A DNA stretch of 64,000 nucleotides. Source: Borreliella afzelii (GTDB taxonomy: Bacteria > Spirochaetota > Spirochaetia > Borreliales > Borreliaceae). The position numbers were made by a program, and so were the translations under genes. The stretch covers positions 400,020 to 464,019 of the forward strand of contig NZ_JACHGM010000001.1 in the NCBI RefSeq assembly GCF_014202295.1, read 5' to 3'. Shown one piece after another: positions 1 to 9,532 of the stretch (positions are counted from its first letter, which is position 1; each line of letters begins with the position of its first letter). The notes beneath the pieces were generated by a model that made no database searches, was not told the origin of the DNA, and worked only from the letters and a program-made list of their open reading frames with translations.

Positions 1-234
1 TCCTTTTATCATATTAAAAATCAAACTTCTGTAAAGACCGTGATAAGCTTTTGCTTTTTTATCATTAAAAACTCGACCAACAATAACGCTACCATTTTCA
101 ACTTTAACATTAATACTGTCTTTTATATTTTGAACTAATCTTCCCCTAATACCTTCAACTATTACTAAATTGTCTTTAACATCAATCTTTACAGTATCTG
201 GAATCTTTATCGGAAGTCTTCCAATACGTGACAT
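1..234 (-). CDS. rplF: 50S ribosomal protein L6, N-terminal part (runs off the window)
   Basis: The first 78 codons of L6, which binds 23S rRNA near the factor-binding site, lie on the minus strand. The start MSRIGRLPIKIPDTV is typical of L6, and the rest of the gene lies beyond base 1. It follows rpsH by 16 bases and is the last visible gene of the tuf-S10-spc cluster. The identification rests on the N-terminal sequence and on its position after rpsH. Confidence 0.95.
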   Translation of the reverse strand, partial: MSRIGRLPIKIPDTVKIDVKDNLVIVEGIRGRLVQNIKDSINVKVENGSVIVGRVFNDKKAKAYHGLYRSLIFNMIKG

Positions 235-250
235 ACATCCCCCTATTAAA

Positions 251-649
251 CTACCAAACTGAGCAAATCAACTCACCACCTATTTTTTTATCTTTAGCTT
301 CTTTGCCAGTAATAACACCTTGAGAAGAAGATATGATTAATATTCCATATCCATTTTTTATTCTTGGCATATTCTTATATGAAGAATAAATTTTTCTACC
401 GGGAGTAGAAATGGCATCTATTTTATTTATAACAGGATTTCTTTTGTTATCGTACTTTAACAAAACTCTAATAAAAGTAATTCCTTCTTTTTCTAAAAAA
501 TTAAAATCCTTGATATAACCCTCTTTTTTAAGAATGTTTAATATTGATTTATTCATATTAGACATCTTTAAATCTACAGATCCATGCTTAACTCTGCTTG
601 CATTTCTCAATTTAGTTAGCATATCTCCTACTGAATGAGTAATCGCCAT
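251..649 (-). CDS. rpsH: 30S ribosomal protein S8
   Basis: S8 binds helix 21 of 16S rRNA during small-subunit assembly. The 132 residues match the usual length. The C-terminal signature is visible as STPGRKIYSS, followed by YGILIISSSQGVITGKEA. It sits between rpsN (9 bases upstream) and rplF in the standard spc order. In other bacteria S8 represses the spc operon by binding its mRNA; no such site was identified here. Confidence 0.97.
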   Translation of the reverse strand: MAITHSVGDMLTKLRNASRVKHGSVDLKMSNMNKSILNILKKEGYIKDFNFLEKEGITFIRVLLKYDNKRNPVINKIDAISTPGRKIYSSYKNMPRIKNGYGILIISSSQGVITGKEAKDKKIGGELICSVW

Positions 650-658
650 AAAATCCCC

Positions 659-844
659 TTACCAACTTGATTTTGAAACGCCAGGAATTAATCCTTCAGA
701 CGCATACTTCCTAAAACATATTCGACACATACAAAAATCTCTCAAATATCCTCTTGGACGACCACATAACTTACATCTATTATTCTGCCTTGTTTTATAC
801 TTAGGCTTTCTTAAAGCCTTAATAATCATTGATTTTTTAGCCAT
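659..844 (-). CDS. rpsN: 30S ribosomal protein S14, zinc-binding (type Z) form
   Basis: This is the short 61-residue S14. Cys24, Cys27, Cys40 and Cys43 form the CxxC...CxxC zinc ribbon typical of the C+ paralogue; the longer zinc-free form is about 100 residues. S14 acts in the head of the 30S subunit. It lies between rplE and rpsH in the spc order. Confidence 0.97.
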   Translation of the reverse strand: MAKKSMIIKALRKPKYKTRQNNRCKLCGRPRGYLRDFCMCRICFRKYASEGLIPGVSKSSW

Positions 845-861
845 ATACCTTATAAATCCCT

Positions 862-1410
862 TTAATTACTAAACGGCATTCCAAATTTCAAAAGCAAAGC
901 TTTGCTTTCTTTATCATTTGAAGCTGTTGTCACAATTGTAACATTCAAACCAGATATTCTCTCTATTTTATCATAGTCTATCTCAGAAAATATTATTTGC
1001 TCCGATATACCAAAAGAATAATTTCCATTGCCATCAAAAGCATCCCCATTTATTCCCCTAAAATCCTTAACCCTTGGCAATGCTAAATGAATAAGCTTAT
1101 ATAAAAATTCATACATCGAGTTACCTCTAAGTGTAACTTTAGCACCTATTTCTTGCCCTTGTCTAATTTTAAATCCAGCTATTGCTTTTTTTGCTTTTGT
1201 CTTTACAGCTTTCTGGCCGGTAATTTGAGCAAGCTCTAAAACTGCAGAATCTAACAACTTCTTATTCCTAACAGCCTCACCAACACCTATAGAAACTACT
1301 ATCTTCTCAAGCTTGGGAACTTGCATTATAGATTTATATTCAAATTCTTTAACAAGTTCTTTTATAACACTGTCTTTATAATATTTCTTCAATTCAGGAA
1401 CATAATTCAT
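862..1410 (-). CDS. rplE: 50S ribosomal protein L5
   Basis: L5 binds 5S rRNA and forms part of the central protuberance. The 182-residue length is normal. Family blocks seen are [10 protein letters not shown] near residue 40, [19 protein letters not shown] near 85, and the RVKDFRGI segment. It follows rplX by 5 bases, so translation of the two is probably coupled. Confidence 0.97.
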   Translation of the reverse strand: MNYVPELKKYYKDSVIKELVKEFEYKSIMQVPKLEKIVVSIGVGEAVRNKKLLDSAVLELAQITGQKAVKTKAKKAIAGFKIRQGQEIGAKVTLRGNSMYEFLYKLIHLALPRVKDFRGINGDAFDGNGNYSFGISEQIIFSEIDYDKIERISGLNVTIVTTASNDKESKALLLKFGMPFSN

Positions 1411-1415
1411 ATACT

Positions 1416-1721
1416 TTATATCCTCTGTCCATTTTTTTTAAGGTATCTTATTTTTTCATTATTTTCAAATCTAATACCTAATCTTGAAGAAGTTCCTTTG
1501 ACAAATATCATCACATTTGAAATATCTATAGCGGCCTCCTTGTCTATTATTTTACCTTTTTCTTGGGGTGTCCTAGCTTTAATAACTTTTTTAACCATAT
1601 TGCAAGATTCAACAATAACTTTATTTTTTTTTCTATTTATACTAGCAATCTTACCTATTCTTCCCTTGTCTTTTCCAGAAAGAATTTTTACACTATCACC
1701 TATCTTCAACTTTGTCTTCAC
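1416..1721 (-). CDS. rplX: 50S ribosomal protein L24
   Basis: L24 initiates 50S assembly by binding the 5' end of 23S rRNA. The N-terminal KOW motif is plain ([20 protein letters not shown], residues about 6-25). The length of 101 residues is usual. It is flanked by rplN and rplE as expected. Confidence 0.97.
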   Translation of the reverse strand: MKTKLKIGDSVKILSGKDKGRIGKIASINRKKNKVIVESCNMVKKVIKARTPQEKGKIIDKEAAIDISNVMIFVKGTSSRLGIRFENNEKIRYLKKNGQRI

Positions 1722-1735
1722 AAAACCCCCTTTTG

Positions 1736-2104
1736 CTATATCACCTCTGAAGCCAATGATACTACCTTCATAAAATTAGCATCCCTAAGTTCTCTTGCAA
1801 CAGGTCCAAATACCCTTTTACCCCTAGGGCTCAAATTAGCATCAAGTATCACACAAGCATTATCATCAAACCTAACATAGGTTCCATTCTTACGTCTTAC
1901 TTCTTTAGAAGTCCTAACAATTACAGCTTTACAAACATCTCCTTTTTTAACAGAAGAATTAGGAATCGCTTGTTTTACTACAATAGTTATTATATCCCCG
2001 ATTTTGGCATAACGCCTTTTACTACCACCAAGTACTTTAATACACTGAGCTACCTTGCCACCAGTATTATCAGCAATTGTTAAATAGGTTTGCATCTGAA
2101 TCAT
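1736..2104 (-). CDS. rplN: 50S ribosomal protein L14
   Basis: L14 contacts 16S rRNA at bridge B8 and is among the most conserved ribosomal proteins. The start is taken at the ATG at 2104 (MIQMQTYL), which gives 122 residues. A perfect AAGGAGG lies just upstream. An in-frame TTG six bases earlier overlaps that ribosome binding site and is unlikely to be used. The conserved block [14 protein letters not shown] is present near residue 78. Confidence 0.97.
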   Translation of the reverse strand: MIQMQTYLTIADNTGGKVAQCIKVLGGSKRRYAKIGDIITIVVKQAIPNSSVKKGDVCKAVIVRTSKEVRRKNGTYVRFDDNACVILDANLSPRGKRVFGPVARELRDANFMKVVSLASEVI

Positions 2105-2131
2105 AATCAACCTCCTTTAGAAAAATCAAAA

Positions 2132-2386
2132 CTATTTTAATTTCTCTAAAACTTCAACAAGAGACCATCTTTTATCTTTACTAATAGGTCGAACTTCAAT
2201 AATTTTTACCTTATCGCCAACCTTTGAAACTTCTTTTTCATCATGCGCTTTAACTTTTTTACTAACCTTTAAATACTTATGATAGATTGGATGCATCTTT
2301 CTTTGAACAATTTCTACTACTATAGTCTTAGACATCTTATCACTAACAACTCTACCGATTAATTCTTTTTTATTTTCTCTTGCCAT
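2132..2386 (-). CDS. rpsQ: 30S ribosomal protein S17
   Basis: S17 is an early 16S rRNA binder with an OB fold. Its 84 residues include the family blocks [16 protein letters not shown] and [19 protein letters not shown]. It is two bases downstream of rpmC and 27 bases upstream of rplN. Confidence 0.97.
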   Translation of the reverse strand: MARENKKELIGRVVSDKMSKTIVVEIVQRKMHPIYHKYLKVSKKVKAHDEKEVSKVGDKVKIIEVRPISKDKRWSLVEVLEKLK

Positions 2387-2388
2387 AT

Positions 2389-2589
2389 TTAAACCTTTCT
2401 AATGCCTAATTTATATTCACAAATCATTGTATTAAGCCTTGCAATATCACGTCTAATCTCTCTTTTCTTTAAAGGATTTTCAACATGACCAACAACAGAT
2501 TTAAATCTTAAATCTAAATATTCTTTCTTTAATTCTAGCCTTTTAGCTTTCATGTCCTCAAGAGTAAAATTCTTAAAATTTTTTAACAT
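2389..2589 (-). CDS. rpmC: 50S ribosomal protein L29
   Basis: L29 sits by the polypeptide exit tunnel, where SRP and trigger factor dock. The 66 residues include [20 protein letters not shown] and RRDIARLNT, the usual helical-hairpin pattern. It is separated by two bases from both rplP and rpsQ, so the three genes are almost certainly cotranslated. Confidence 0.96.
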   Translation of the reverse strand: MLKNFKNFTLEDMKAKRLELKKEYLDLRFKSVVGHVENPLKKREIRRDIARLNTMICEYKLGIRKV

Positions 2590-2591
2590 AA

Positions 2592-3008
2592 TTACCTCAA
2601 ATCTCGCCTTACAACAAACATGGTTTTTACTGGAAGTTTAGAACTCGCAAGTGACATAGCCTCTTGAGCAAGTTCCTCCACAACTCCAGCCATTTCAAAC
2701 ATAACAGTACCAAGCTTAACAGGAGCATTCCAATGATCAACACCCCCTTTACCCTTACCCATTCTAGTTTCGGCTGGTTTTTTAGTATAAGGAATATCAG
2801 GAAATATTCTTATCCAAACTCTCCCACCTCTTTTTATTTTACGAGTCATTGCAATACGAGCAGCTTCAATTTGGCGAGCAGTAATAAAATTTGTTTCCAA
2901 AGAAACAAGTCCATATTCACCAAAAGAAATTTTATTGCCCTTCTGAGCCTCTCCAGACAATCTTCCCCTCTGCTTTTTTCTATATTTAACCTTTTTTGGA
3001 CTTAACAT
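2592..3008 (-). CDS. rplP: 50S ribosomal protein L16
   Basis: L16 is a late-assembling protein near the A site of the peptidyl-transferase centre. The 138 residues show the family blocks [13 protein letters not shown] at the N-terminus, [22 protein letters not shown] and [12 protein letters not shown]. It follows rpsC by four bases. Confidence 0.98.
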   Translation of the reverse strand: MLSPKKVKYRKKQRGRLSGEAQKGNKISFGEYGLVSLETNFITARQIEAARIAMTRKIKRGGRVWIRIFPDIPYTKKPAETRMGKGKGGVDHWNAPVKLGTVMFEMAGVVEELAQEAMSLASSKLPVKTMFVVRRDLR

Positions 3009-3012
3009 CTAA

Positions 3013-3888
3013 TTATCCTCCAATATTCTGCTCATTAGAATCGACTCTTTCTTTAGAAAAAGACGAACTAAGTTTATTCAAAAGACTTGCTTCGTCTTTA
3101 GACAATCCATCTTTTTTATTTAAAGCCCTAGTTTGCTTTTCATTAATTTTCTCTCTATTATTTAAAATTTTATCAAAATTTTTAACAGTCTCGCCTCTTT
3201 CCCTAAAAGGTTTTTTATTTATTACCTGACCAGCATCAGAATTGGTTTGTCTACCTAAAACCTCACCCTTAAATAACCAAACCTTAACTCCAATAATTCC
3301 ATAAGTAGTATGAGCTTCAGAAAACCCATAATCTATATTAGCTCTAAGAGTATGCAAAGGAACCCGACCTTCCTTAACTTCAAAGCTTCTTGCAATCTCA
3401 GCCCCACCAAGTCTCCCAGCAATCTTAATTTTTAGCCCTTGGGCACCTTTTAACATAGAAGTAGAAAGAGCTGATTTTAAAACTTTTCTATAAGACACTC
3501 TATTTTCTACTTGCTTTGCAATCCCATTAGCAATAATTTGAGCATCAAGCTCTGGCCTTTTAACCTCTTTAATCTTAATACTAATCTTTTTAGAAATTTT
3601 TTTAGTTAACAATTGACCAATCTTTTCAAGATTGGAACCTTTAAGCCCTATCACAGAACCAGGCCTTGGAGTAACAATTACTACTGTTACTTTTTGAGGA
3701 TTATTTCTAATAATTTCTATATCAGAAATATCAAATTTAATCCCTTTAAGAAACTTCATAATTTCTAGCCTTATTAAAAAGTCTTCATGAAGAATTGTAG
3801 AATACAATTTTTTATCAAAATACCATTTTGATTTCCAATCCTTATTAATTTTCACTCTTAAGCTATATGGATGTACTTTTTGGCCCAT
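3013..3888 (-). CDS. rpsC: 30S ribosomal protein S3 with a C-terminal extension
   Basis: S3 lines the mRNA entry tunnel and has a KH domain. The start MGQKVHPYSLR and the KH loop PGSVIGLKGSNLEKI (residues about 75-90) are clear, as is the C-terminal domain block RIAGRLGGAEIAR-like at about 155-170. At 291 residues it is about 70 longer than most S3 proteins. The extra tail after residue ~220 is charged and low in complexity (NNREKINEKQTRALNKKDG) and looks disordered. Confidence 0.97.
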   Translation of the reverse strand: MGQKVHPYSLRVKINKDWKSKWYFDKKLYSTILHEDFLIRLEIMKFLKGIKFDISDIEIIRNNPQKVTVVIVTPRPGSVIGLKGSNLEKIGQLLTKKISKKISIKIKEVKRPELDAQIIANGIAKQVENRVSYRKVLKSALSTSMLKGAQGLKIKIAGRLGGAEIARSFEVKEGRVPLHTLRANIDYGFSEAHTTYGIIGVKVWLFKGEVLGRQTNSDAGQVINKKPFRERGETVKNFDKILNNREKINEKQTRALNKKDGLSKDEASLLNKLSSSFSKERVDSNEQNIGG

Positions 3889-3891
3889 GCT

Positions 3892-4254
3892 TTATCCTTT
3901 AATATCTTTTTTTTCATCAACTTCAACAAAAATATGACAATTTCTATTAACAAGCCTATCAGCTCTACCCCTAGCTCTAGGCCAAATCTTTTTACGACGA
4001 CGCCCATCATCAACCATAACCATTTTAATAAATATCATATCCTCGGAAAGATTTTTATTGTGATACATCGCATTTGATGCTGCTGATTTAACAACTTTTT
4101 CTAAAAGCTTGGCTCCTTTATTAGGCATAGAACAAAGCACTGCAATAGCCTTAACATAAGACTTCCCTCGTATATTGTCAGCTATTGGCCTAACTTTTTT
4201 TGGAGAAGCGGGTAAATTTTTACCCTTTGCTGTATATCTTCTATTTACCAACAT
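3892..4254 (-). CDS. rplV: 50S ribosomal protein L22
   Basis: L22 lines the exit tunnel and its loop is a site of macrolide resistance in many bacteria. The start is set at the ATG at 4254 (MLVNRRYTAKGKNLPASPKK), preceded by GGAAGGAAGT, giving 120 residues. A longer in-frame reading that starts inside rpsS has no support. The C-terminal block RRKKIWPRARGRADRL is the conserved L22 signature. Confidence 0.96.
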   Translation of the reverse strand: MLVNRRYTAKGKNLPASPKKVRPIADNIRGKSYVKAIAVLCSMPNKGAKLLEKVVKSAASNAMYHNKNLSEDMIFIKMVMVDDGRRRKKIWPRARGRADRLVNRNCHIFVEVDEKKDIKG

Positions 4255-4261
4255 AATTGCT

Positions 4262-4540
4262 TTACTTCCTTCCCTTTTTATCTGACTTAGCATGCCCTCT
4301 AAAAATTCTTGTAGGTGAAAACTCGCCAAGCTTATGCCCCACAAGATCTTCAGTAATATAAATAGGTATAAAAGTCTTGCCGTTATAAACAGATATAGTA
4401 AGACTTACCATTTCGGGAATTATTGTTGAAGATCTGGAATAGGTTTTAATAACAACTCTCTTCTCACTTCCAAAAGATGATAAAACTTTTTGATAAAGAC
4501 TCTTTTCTATAAAAGGTCCCTTTTTAATAGATCTTGCCAC
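4262..4540 (-). CDS. rpsS: 30S ribosomal protein S19
   Basis: S19 is in the 30S head and forms a complex with S13. The 92 residues start MARSIKKGPF and include IYITEDLVGHKLGEFSPTR, the S19 signature. It follows rplB by nine bases and precedes rplV by seven. Confidence 0.98.
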   Translation of the reverse strand: MARSIKKGPFIEKSLYQKVLSSFGSEKRVVIKTYSRSSTIIPEMVSLTISVYNGKTFIPIYITEDLVGHKLGEFSPTRIFRGHAKSDKKGRK

Positions 4541-4549
4541 TATACTCTC

Positions 4550-5383
4550 CTATTTATTTCTTCTTTTAATAATAAACTTATCTGAATATCTCTTCTTCTT
4601 GCGAGTCTTATAGCCTTTGGTAGGCTGTCCCCAAGGAGACACGGGATGGCGACCTCCAGAAGTTTTTCCTTCACCACCACCATGCGGATGGTCAACAGGA
4701 TTCATGGCAACACCTCTAACCTTAGGTCTTCTACCAAGCCACCTACTTTTACCAGCTTTTCCTATAGAAACATTGACATAATCTTCATTTCCAATTTCAC
4801 CAATTGTTGCAATGCATTTTTTGAAAATTAACCTCACCTCACCAGATGACAATTTTACAGTAACATAATTCCCATCAGAAGCAAGTATCATAGCATACCC
4901 CCCAGCACTTCTTACAAGCTGCCCACCCTTTCCTACATTAAGTTCGATATTGTGAACAGTTCTTCCAATAGGAATGTTTTCAAGGGGCAAGGCATTACCA
5001 ATTTTAATTGGGGCATTTGGACCACTTTCCAAAACATCTCCAACTTTAATGTCTTTAGGAGAAATAATATACCTTTTTTCTCCATCTTTATAAACAAGCA
5101 AAGCTATATTAGCACTTCTATTAGGATCATATTCAATAGAAGCAACTCGAGCGGGAATGCTAAATTTATCTCTTCGATTAAAATCAATCAACCTATACTT
5201 TCTCTTATGCCCACCACCTCTTCTTCTAATACTAATCCTACCAGAAGAATCTCTGCCCGATTTAAATTTTTTACCTTTTGTTAAAGATTTCAAAGGATCA
5301 TTACCTTTGCTCAAATCATCAAAAGATAAAGTCGTCTTATAGCGCAAAGAAGAAGTTTTTGGCTTATAAGTCTTAATACCCAT
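4550..5383 (-). CDS. rplB: 50S ribosomal protein L2
   Basis: L2 supports subunit association and the peptidyl-transferase centre. The 277 residues are standard. The start is [17 protein letters not shown]. The conserved C-terminal block [19 protein letters not shown] contains the invariant His of the L2 family. It lies between rplW and rpsS in the S10 order. Confidence 0.98.
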   Translation of the reverse strand: MGIKTYKPKTSSLRYKTTLSFDDLSKGNDPLKSLTKGKKFKSGRDSSGRISIRRRGGGHKRKYRLIDFNRRDKFSIPARVASIEYDPNRSANIALLVYKDGEKRYIISPKDIKVGDVLESGPNAPIKIGNALPLENIPIGRTVHNIELNVGKGGQLVRSAGGYAMILASDGNYVTVKLSSGEVRLIFKKCIATIGEIGNEDYVNVSIGKAGKSRWLGRRPKVRGVAMNPVDHPHGGGEGKTSGGRHPVSPWGQPTKGYKTRKKKRYSDKFIIKRRNK

Positions 5384-5404
5384 ATTTATTTTTCTCCAAA
5401 ACCA

Positions 5405-5701
5405 CTAAAAAATATCTATTTTATCTTCCTTTTTGAGATAAACATATGCCTTCTTCCATGAAGAAGTTTTCCCCTTACCTATAGGATATCCTTTTCGAGA
5501 CACCACAACCTTGGCTTTACTTTTAATATTAAGCAAATTACACGATACTGGAGTAACATTAAAAAGTTCTTTTATTGCTGCACCAACCTCTTTTTTATTT
5601 GCTCTTTTATTAACCTTAAAAACATAAACATTAATACTTTCTCTTTGAGTATTAGTTTTTTCAGTAAGCATAGGTGAAACTATTATATCATAAGCTTTCA
5701 T
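5405..5701 (-). CDS. rplW: 50S ribosomal protein L23
   Basis: L23 is the docking site for trigger factor and SRP at the tunnel exit. The start is set at the ATG at 5701 (MKAYDIIVSPMLTEKT), which has GAGGA eight bases upstream and gives 98 residues. A five-codon longer reading has no such site. The YVFKVNKRANKKEV segment is typical. Confidence 0.96.
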   Translation of the reverse strand: MKAYDIIVSPMLTEKTNTQRESINVYVFKVNKRANKKEVGAAIKELFNVTPVSCNLLNIKSKAKVVVSRKGYPIGKGKTSSWKKAYVYLKKEDKIDIF

Positions 5702-5721
5702 ACTTATCCTCAACATCTTTT

Positions 5722-6351
5722 TTATTTGACGTAAAACTCATTAAGCTTGTTAACAGCAGATTCTAGGGCTATTAAATTCTTAGCGTAAAACAAATCAACA
5801 ACTCTAAGTTTATCAAAAGACAAAATCTTTAAATCTCTTATATTTTTACCAGCCCTTTTAATCATCTGATCATCATTGCCCAAAAGAATAACCACTTTAC
5901 CATTAAAACTTGCAAAATTTTTTATTATTAAAGCAAGATCTTTTGTTTTTCCTGATTCAATATTAAAATTCTCAATAACCTTAAAATTATTTTCATCAGA
6001 AGCGCGTAAACTTAATACAGACTTAAATGCAAGCCTTTTTACCTTTTTAGGCAATCTATAACTATAATCTCTGGGTTTTGGCCCTAATGCTATACCTCCA
6101 CCAATCCACACTGGATTTCGCCTTGTGCCCACTCTAGCCCTGCCGGTTCCTTTTTGCTTCCAAGGCTTTTTAGAACTACCCCTAACCTCTGATCTGGTTT
6201 TAGTTGAAGATGTACCAACCCTAAGATTAGATAACTCATTTTTTATAGCATTATAAATAGACCCATGACTAATTTCTATATTAAAAACTCTATCATCCAA
6301 ATTTATAGTCCTAATCTCTTTCCCATCTTTAGAAAAAACTTTTCTTTCCAT
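5722..6351 (-). CDS. rplD: 50S ribosomal protein L4
   Basis: L4 reaches into the exit tunnel through a long loop. The 209 residues include the conserved loop blocks KPWKQKGTGRARVGTRRNP (about 63-81) and GPKPRDYSYRLPKKVK. In some bacteria L4 represses the S10 operon; no target structure is assigned here. It lies 9 bases after rplC. Confidence 0.97.
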   Translation of the reverse strand: MERKVFSKDGKEIRTINLDDRVFNIEISHGSIYNAIKNELSNLRVGTSSTKTRSEVRGSSKKPWKQKGTGRARVGTRRNPVWIGGGIALGPKPRDYSYRLPKKVKRLAFKSVLSLRASDENNFKVIENFNIESGKTKDLALIIKNFASFNGKVVILLGNDDQMIKRAGKNIRDLKILSFDKLRVVDLFYAKNLIALESAVNKLNEFYVK

Positions 6352-6360
6352 ACTAAATAC

Positions 6361-6981
6361 CTACTTTTTAGATTTCTTAACAACAACAAAAGAACCCTTA
6401 GCACCAGGAACAGCTCCTTTTACTAGAATAGCTCTCTTTTCTTCATCAATTAAAACAACTTCAAGATTTTGAATAGTTTGTTGATTTCCACCCATTCTAC
6501 CAGCCATTTTGGTCCCTTTAAATGTTCTTGCGGGAGTAGTAGCTTGTCCTGTACCACCAAGATGTCTATGAAATTTTGATCCATGAGAAGATGGCCCACC
6601 GCTAAAATTATGCCTTTTCATAGCCCCTTGAAAACCTTTACCTTTAGTAGTTCCTGTAACATCTACATACTTAACTGACTTAAAAACATCGACTTTAATC
6701 TCATCCCCAGCATCATATCCATCAAGTCCCTTAAGCTCTATTACATATTTTTTAGGCTCAATATCTTTTAAACTTTTATATTGACCTTTTATAGGCTTTG
6801 AAACTTTAGAACCCTTAAGATCAACAGAACCTGCTATAAGAGCACTATAACCATCTCTATCAACTGTTTTCTTCCCTATAATATAATTGGGCTGAAACTC
6901 TATAACAGTAACAGGAACCACAATGCCATTTTTCTGAAATATCTGAGTCATGCCAACTTTTTTTCCAATCAATCCCAACAT
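6361..6981 (-). CDS. rplC: 50S ribosomal protein L3
   Basis: L3 is one of the two proteins that initiate 50S assembly and reaches the peptidyl-transferase centre. The 206 residues start MLGLIGKKVGMTQIF. They carry the conserved FSGGPSSHGSKFHRHLG and the TKMAGRMGG motif near residue 165. It is preceded by rpsJ, the normal head of the S10 operon. Confidence 0.98.
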   Translation of the reverse strand: MLGLIGKKVGMTQIFQKNGIVVPVTVIEFQPNYIIGKKTVDRDGYSALIAGSVDLKGSKVSKPIKGQYKSLKDIEPKKYVIELKGLDGYDAGDEIKVDVFKSVKYVDVTGTTKGKGFQGAMKRHNFSGGPSSHGSKFHRHLGGTGQATTPARTFKGTKMAGRMGGNQQTIQNLEVVLIDEEKRAILVKGAVPGAKGSFVVVKKSKK

Positions 6982-7016
6982 TAAAACACCTCAAATTCAT
7001 ATACTTAAAATATCAT

Positions 7017-7328
7017 TTACTGTTTAATATCTACTTCAACACCTGCTGGAAGCTCTAATTTCATTAAAGAGTCCATTAAAGCAGAAGTGGGCTCTAAAAT
7101 ATCAATAAGCCTTTTATGAGTTCTCATCTCAAATTGCTCTCTTGACTTTTTATTGACATGAGGAGAACGTAAAACAGTATATTTTTTTATTTTTGTCGGC
7201 AAAGGAATTGGACCCTTAATTTGAGCCTTGGCCTTCTGAACAGCTTTAACAATAGATTCGGCACTCTGATCTAATATTTTAACATCAAAACTAAATAATC
7301 TTACGCGTATCTTATCTTTAGCAATCAA
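7017..7328 (-). CDS. rpsJ: 30S ribosomal protein S10
   Basis: S10 is a 30S head protein; elsewhere it also partners NusB in rRNA antitermination. The 103 residues include [18 protein letters not shown] and [20 protein letters not shown], the family signature. It lies 51 bases after tuf. No separate S10-operon promoter stands out in that gap, so readthrough from tuf is likely. Confidence 0.98.
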
Positions 7329-7379
7329 TTTATTCTCCTAAACTTTAGAGAGTATTAAATATATCCCTAAAGTCTTAAA

Positions 7380-8564
7380 CTATTCCAATATCTCAAGAAT
7401 TCTTCCTGAAGCAACAGTTCTCCCACCTTCTCTAACAGCAAATTCCACATTTTTATCCATGGCTATTGAAGAGATCAGCTCAACAACAATATCAACATTG
7501 TCACCAGGCATAACCATTTCTTTGCCTTCTAAAGCAACAACGCCAGTAACATCGGTTGTTCTAAAAAAGAATTGTGGTCTATATCCTGGGAAAAATGGCT
7601 TGTGTCTACCGCCCTCTTCTTTAGTCAAACAATAGATTGAAGCTTTAAACTTTTTGTGCGGAGTAATTGTACCTGGAGCTGACAAAACTTGTCCCCTCTC
7701 AATATCTTTTTTATCAACGCCCCTTAGAAGAAGACCAACATTATCCCCTGCTTGACCTTGCTCAAGAATTTTTTGGAACATTTCAACACCAGTAACAGTG
7801 GTTTTTCTGGTTTCTTTAATACCAACTATTTCAACTTCTTGACCAACCTTAATAACACCTCTTTCAATACGCCCAGTAGCAACAGTACCTCTTCCTGAAA
7901 TAGAAAATACATCTTCAACAGCAAGCAAAAATGGTTTGTCAATATCTCTTTCTGGAAGATCAAAATAATTATCCATAGATTCAAGAAGTTCTTTAACGCA
8001 TTTTGTAGCCTCAGGATCTTCTGGATTTGACATAGCTCCAAAAGCAGAACCCTTAATTATTGGTGTATTAGCTGAAAAGCCATATTTTTCAACAAGCTCT
8101 AAAACTTCAACCTCAACAAGTTCAACAAGTTCAGGATCTGCTAAGTCTAATTTATTTAAAAAAACTATTATTTTCTTTATTCCCATTCTTTGGGCAAGAA
8201 GCAAATGTTCTTTTGTTTGGGGCTCAGCACCACTATCAGCAGCAACTAAAAGTATCGCTGCATCCATTTGAGCTGCTCCTGTAATCATATTTTTTATATA
8301 ATCAGCATGGCCTGGACAATCCACATGAGCATAATGCCTATTGGCTGTTTCGTACTCAATATGCCTAGCATTAATTGTTATTCCCCTTGCTTTCTCTTCG
8401 GGTGCATTATCAATATCTTCATACTTTAATGCTTTTGCATCTTTATTTAATTTTGAACAATAAATACTAATAGCCGCTGTTAATGTTGTTTTGCCATGAT
8501 CAACATGACCTATTGTTCCAACATTCATATGCGGTTTTGTTCTTTGAAAAACTTCTTTTGCCAT
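7380..8564 (-). CDS. tuf: Elongation factor Tu
   Basis: This GTPase delivers aminoacyl-tRNA to the ribosome. The start is set at the ATG at 8564 (MAKEVFQ), with AGGAGG seven bases upstream, giving 394 residues. The GTPase motifs are GHVDHGKT at 19-26, RGITI near 60, DCPGH at 82-86 and NKLD at 137-140, followed by the beta-barrel domains ending in [10 protein letters not shown]. It heads the ribosomal cluster; no fusA or rpsL lies directly upstream. Confidence 0.98.
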   Translation of the reverse strand: MAKEVFQRTKPHMNVGTIGHVDHGKTTLTAAISIYCSKLNKDAKALKYEDIDNAPEEKARGITINARHIEYETANRHYAHVDCPGHADYIKNMITGAAQMDAAILLVAADSGAEPQTKEHLLLAQRMGIKKIIVFLNKLDLADPELVELVEVEVLELVEKYGFSANTPIIKGSAFGAMSNPEDPEATKCVKELLESMDNYFDLPERDIDKPFLLAVEDVFSISGRGTVATGRIERGVIKVGQEVEIVGIKETRKTTVTGVEMFQKILEQGQAGDNVGLLLRGVDKKDIERGQVLSAPGTITPHKKFKASIYCLTKEEGGRHKPFFPGYRPQFFFRTTDVTGVVALEGKEMVMPGDNVDIVVELISSIAMDKNVEFAVREGGRTVASGRILEILE

Positions 8565-8688
8565 GATTAACCTCCTAAATTCCACATTCTAAATAGCTAC
8601 TTACATTTAATCTCTTTAAAAAAATTTTAAACAAATTTATTCTTATCAAAATAAAAAATAGCTACAAATAATCAAAAAAATAAAAAAA

Positions 8689-8706
8689 TCAATTTTTAGA
8701 AATTGA
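8689..8706 (-). terminator. Terminator-like hairpin in the tuf leader (possible attenuator)
   Basis: On the minus strand a 7-bp inverted repeat (TCAATTT/AAATTGA, 4-nt loop) is followed at once by a run of seven T. It lies downstream of the tuf promoter and about 125 bases before the tuf start, inside the 5' leader. The stem has only one G-C pair, so it would be weak. It could be an attenuator or chance in AT-rich DNA. Confidence 0.35.
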
Positions 8707-8748
8707 CCCGCACTGCGTGTTTTTCTAAAAAATTTTAATAGCTTTAAA

Positions 8749-8777
8749 ATTCTACACATTTTATAAAATATAGTCAA
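8749..8777 (-). promoter_or_regulatory. Sigma-70 promoter of the tuf-ribosomal protein operon
   Basis: On the minus strand TTGACT (8772-8777) and TAGAAT (8749-8754) are separated by exactly 17 bases, a near-consensus sigma-70 promoter. Transcription would start near 8742, leaving a leader of about 180 bases before tuf. It is the strongest match in this gap and fits a highly expressed operon. Confidence 0.75.
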
Positions 8778-9054
8778 TATGCTTAAACTTTTAGACTCAA
8801 TTAATCCTACATACAATGACATTAAAAATTAACACGAGCTCTATATTAATTAAAGAAAAGCACAAAATACTATAGAATAAAACTTTAAAACAACTACTTA
8901 AAATAAGAAATATTCAACTGATACATTTAAAAACATGAAATTCAAAACAATAGTAAATAATTTTTGAAATTAAGTCACCATTTTAAATTGATCAAACATC
9001 TTTATATTGTCAAAAAGATTAACACTAACCCAATAAAAAAATATAATAAAAATA

Positions 9055-9444
9055 ATGAAAACTCAAAAATTTAAGTTTAAATTAATACCAATACTTACAA
9101 TTTCTAGCATTTCAATTGTTTTTATATCTTGCATGAAGACAAGCACAATAAAATCAAAAGAAAATGCAAAAGAAATTACCTATCTTATTAGCACTATAAA
9201 AACTAACAAAAAAGTAGAAATAGTAAACTATAAATCCGACAGCAAAAACAATCTAATAATTACTCTTAAAAACAAAAGTAAAGAAAATATAAATGCAAAT
9301 TCATTAGCAATTTTTAAAGAAGGTAGCAAAACGGGTGAATTAATTAGAGAAAAACTTAATGGACTTGAGACAAAAACTTTTCATTTGAAAACTAAAATCA
9401 ATACTAAAAGAAAAAACATATTATATATTTTTGAAAAACAATAA
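9055..9444 (+). CDS. Small hypothetical lipoprotein
   Basis: The 129-residue protein has a basic n-region, a hydrophobic stretch and a lipobox ending FIS-Cys26, so it is probably lipid-modified and exported. The rest is Lys- and Asn-rich with predicted beta segments (NLIITLKNKSKENINANSLAIF), resembling a small immunoglobulin-like fold. No family was recognised. It stands alone on the plus strand between tuf and the MATE gene. Its coding strand is A-rich, as for other genes read against replication. Confidence 0.75.
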   Translation: MKTQKFKFKLIPILTISSISIVFISCMKTSTIKSKENAKEITYLISTIKTNKKVEIVNYKSDSKNNLIITLKNKSKENINANSLAIFKEGSKTGELIREKLNGLETKTFHLKTKINTKRKNILYIFEKQ

Positions 9445-9532
9445 CCAAAGAAAAACAATTTAAAACCAAAATTATTAAAAATAAATCAACTATTTCTTTT
9501 ATTAAAATGCAAGTATAAATAAATCTTAATTA

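Larger units (their letters stand above)
8565..9054. other. Intergenic region: tuf leader and promoter, then AT-rich sequence
   Basis: This is a 490-base gap between the divergent tuf (minus) and a small lipoprotein gene (plus). It holds the tuf promoter and leader hairpin described separately. From 8778 to 9054 I see only AT-rich sequence with no convincing gene or RNA. The promoter of the plus-strand lipoprotein must lie here but has no clear -35/-10 pair. Confidence 0.6.
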
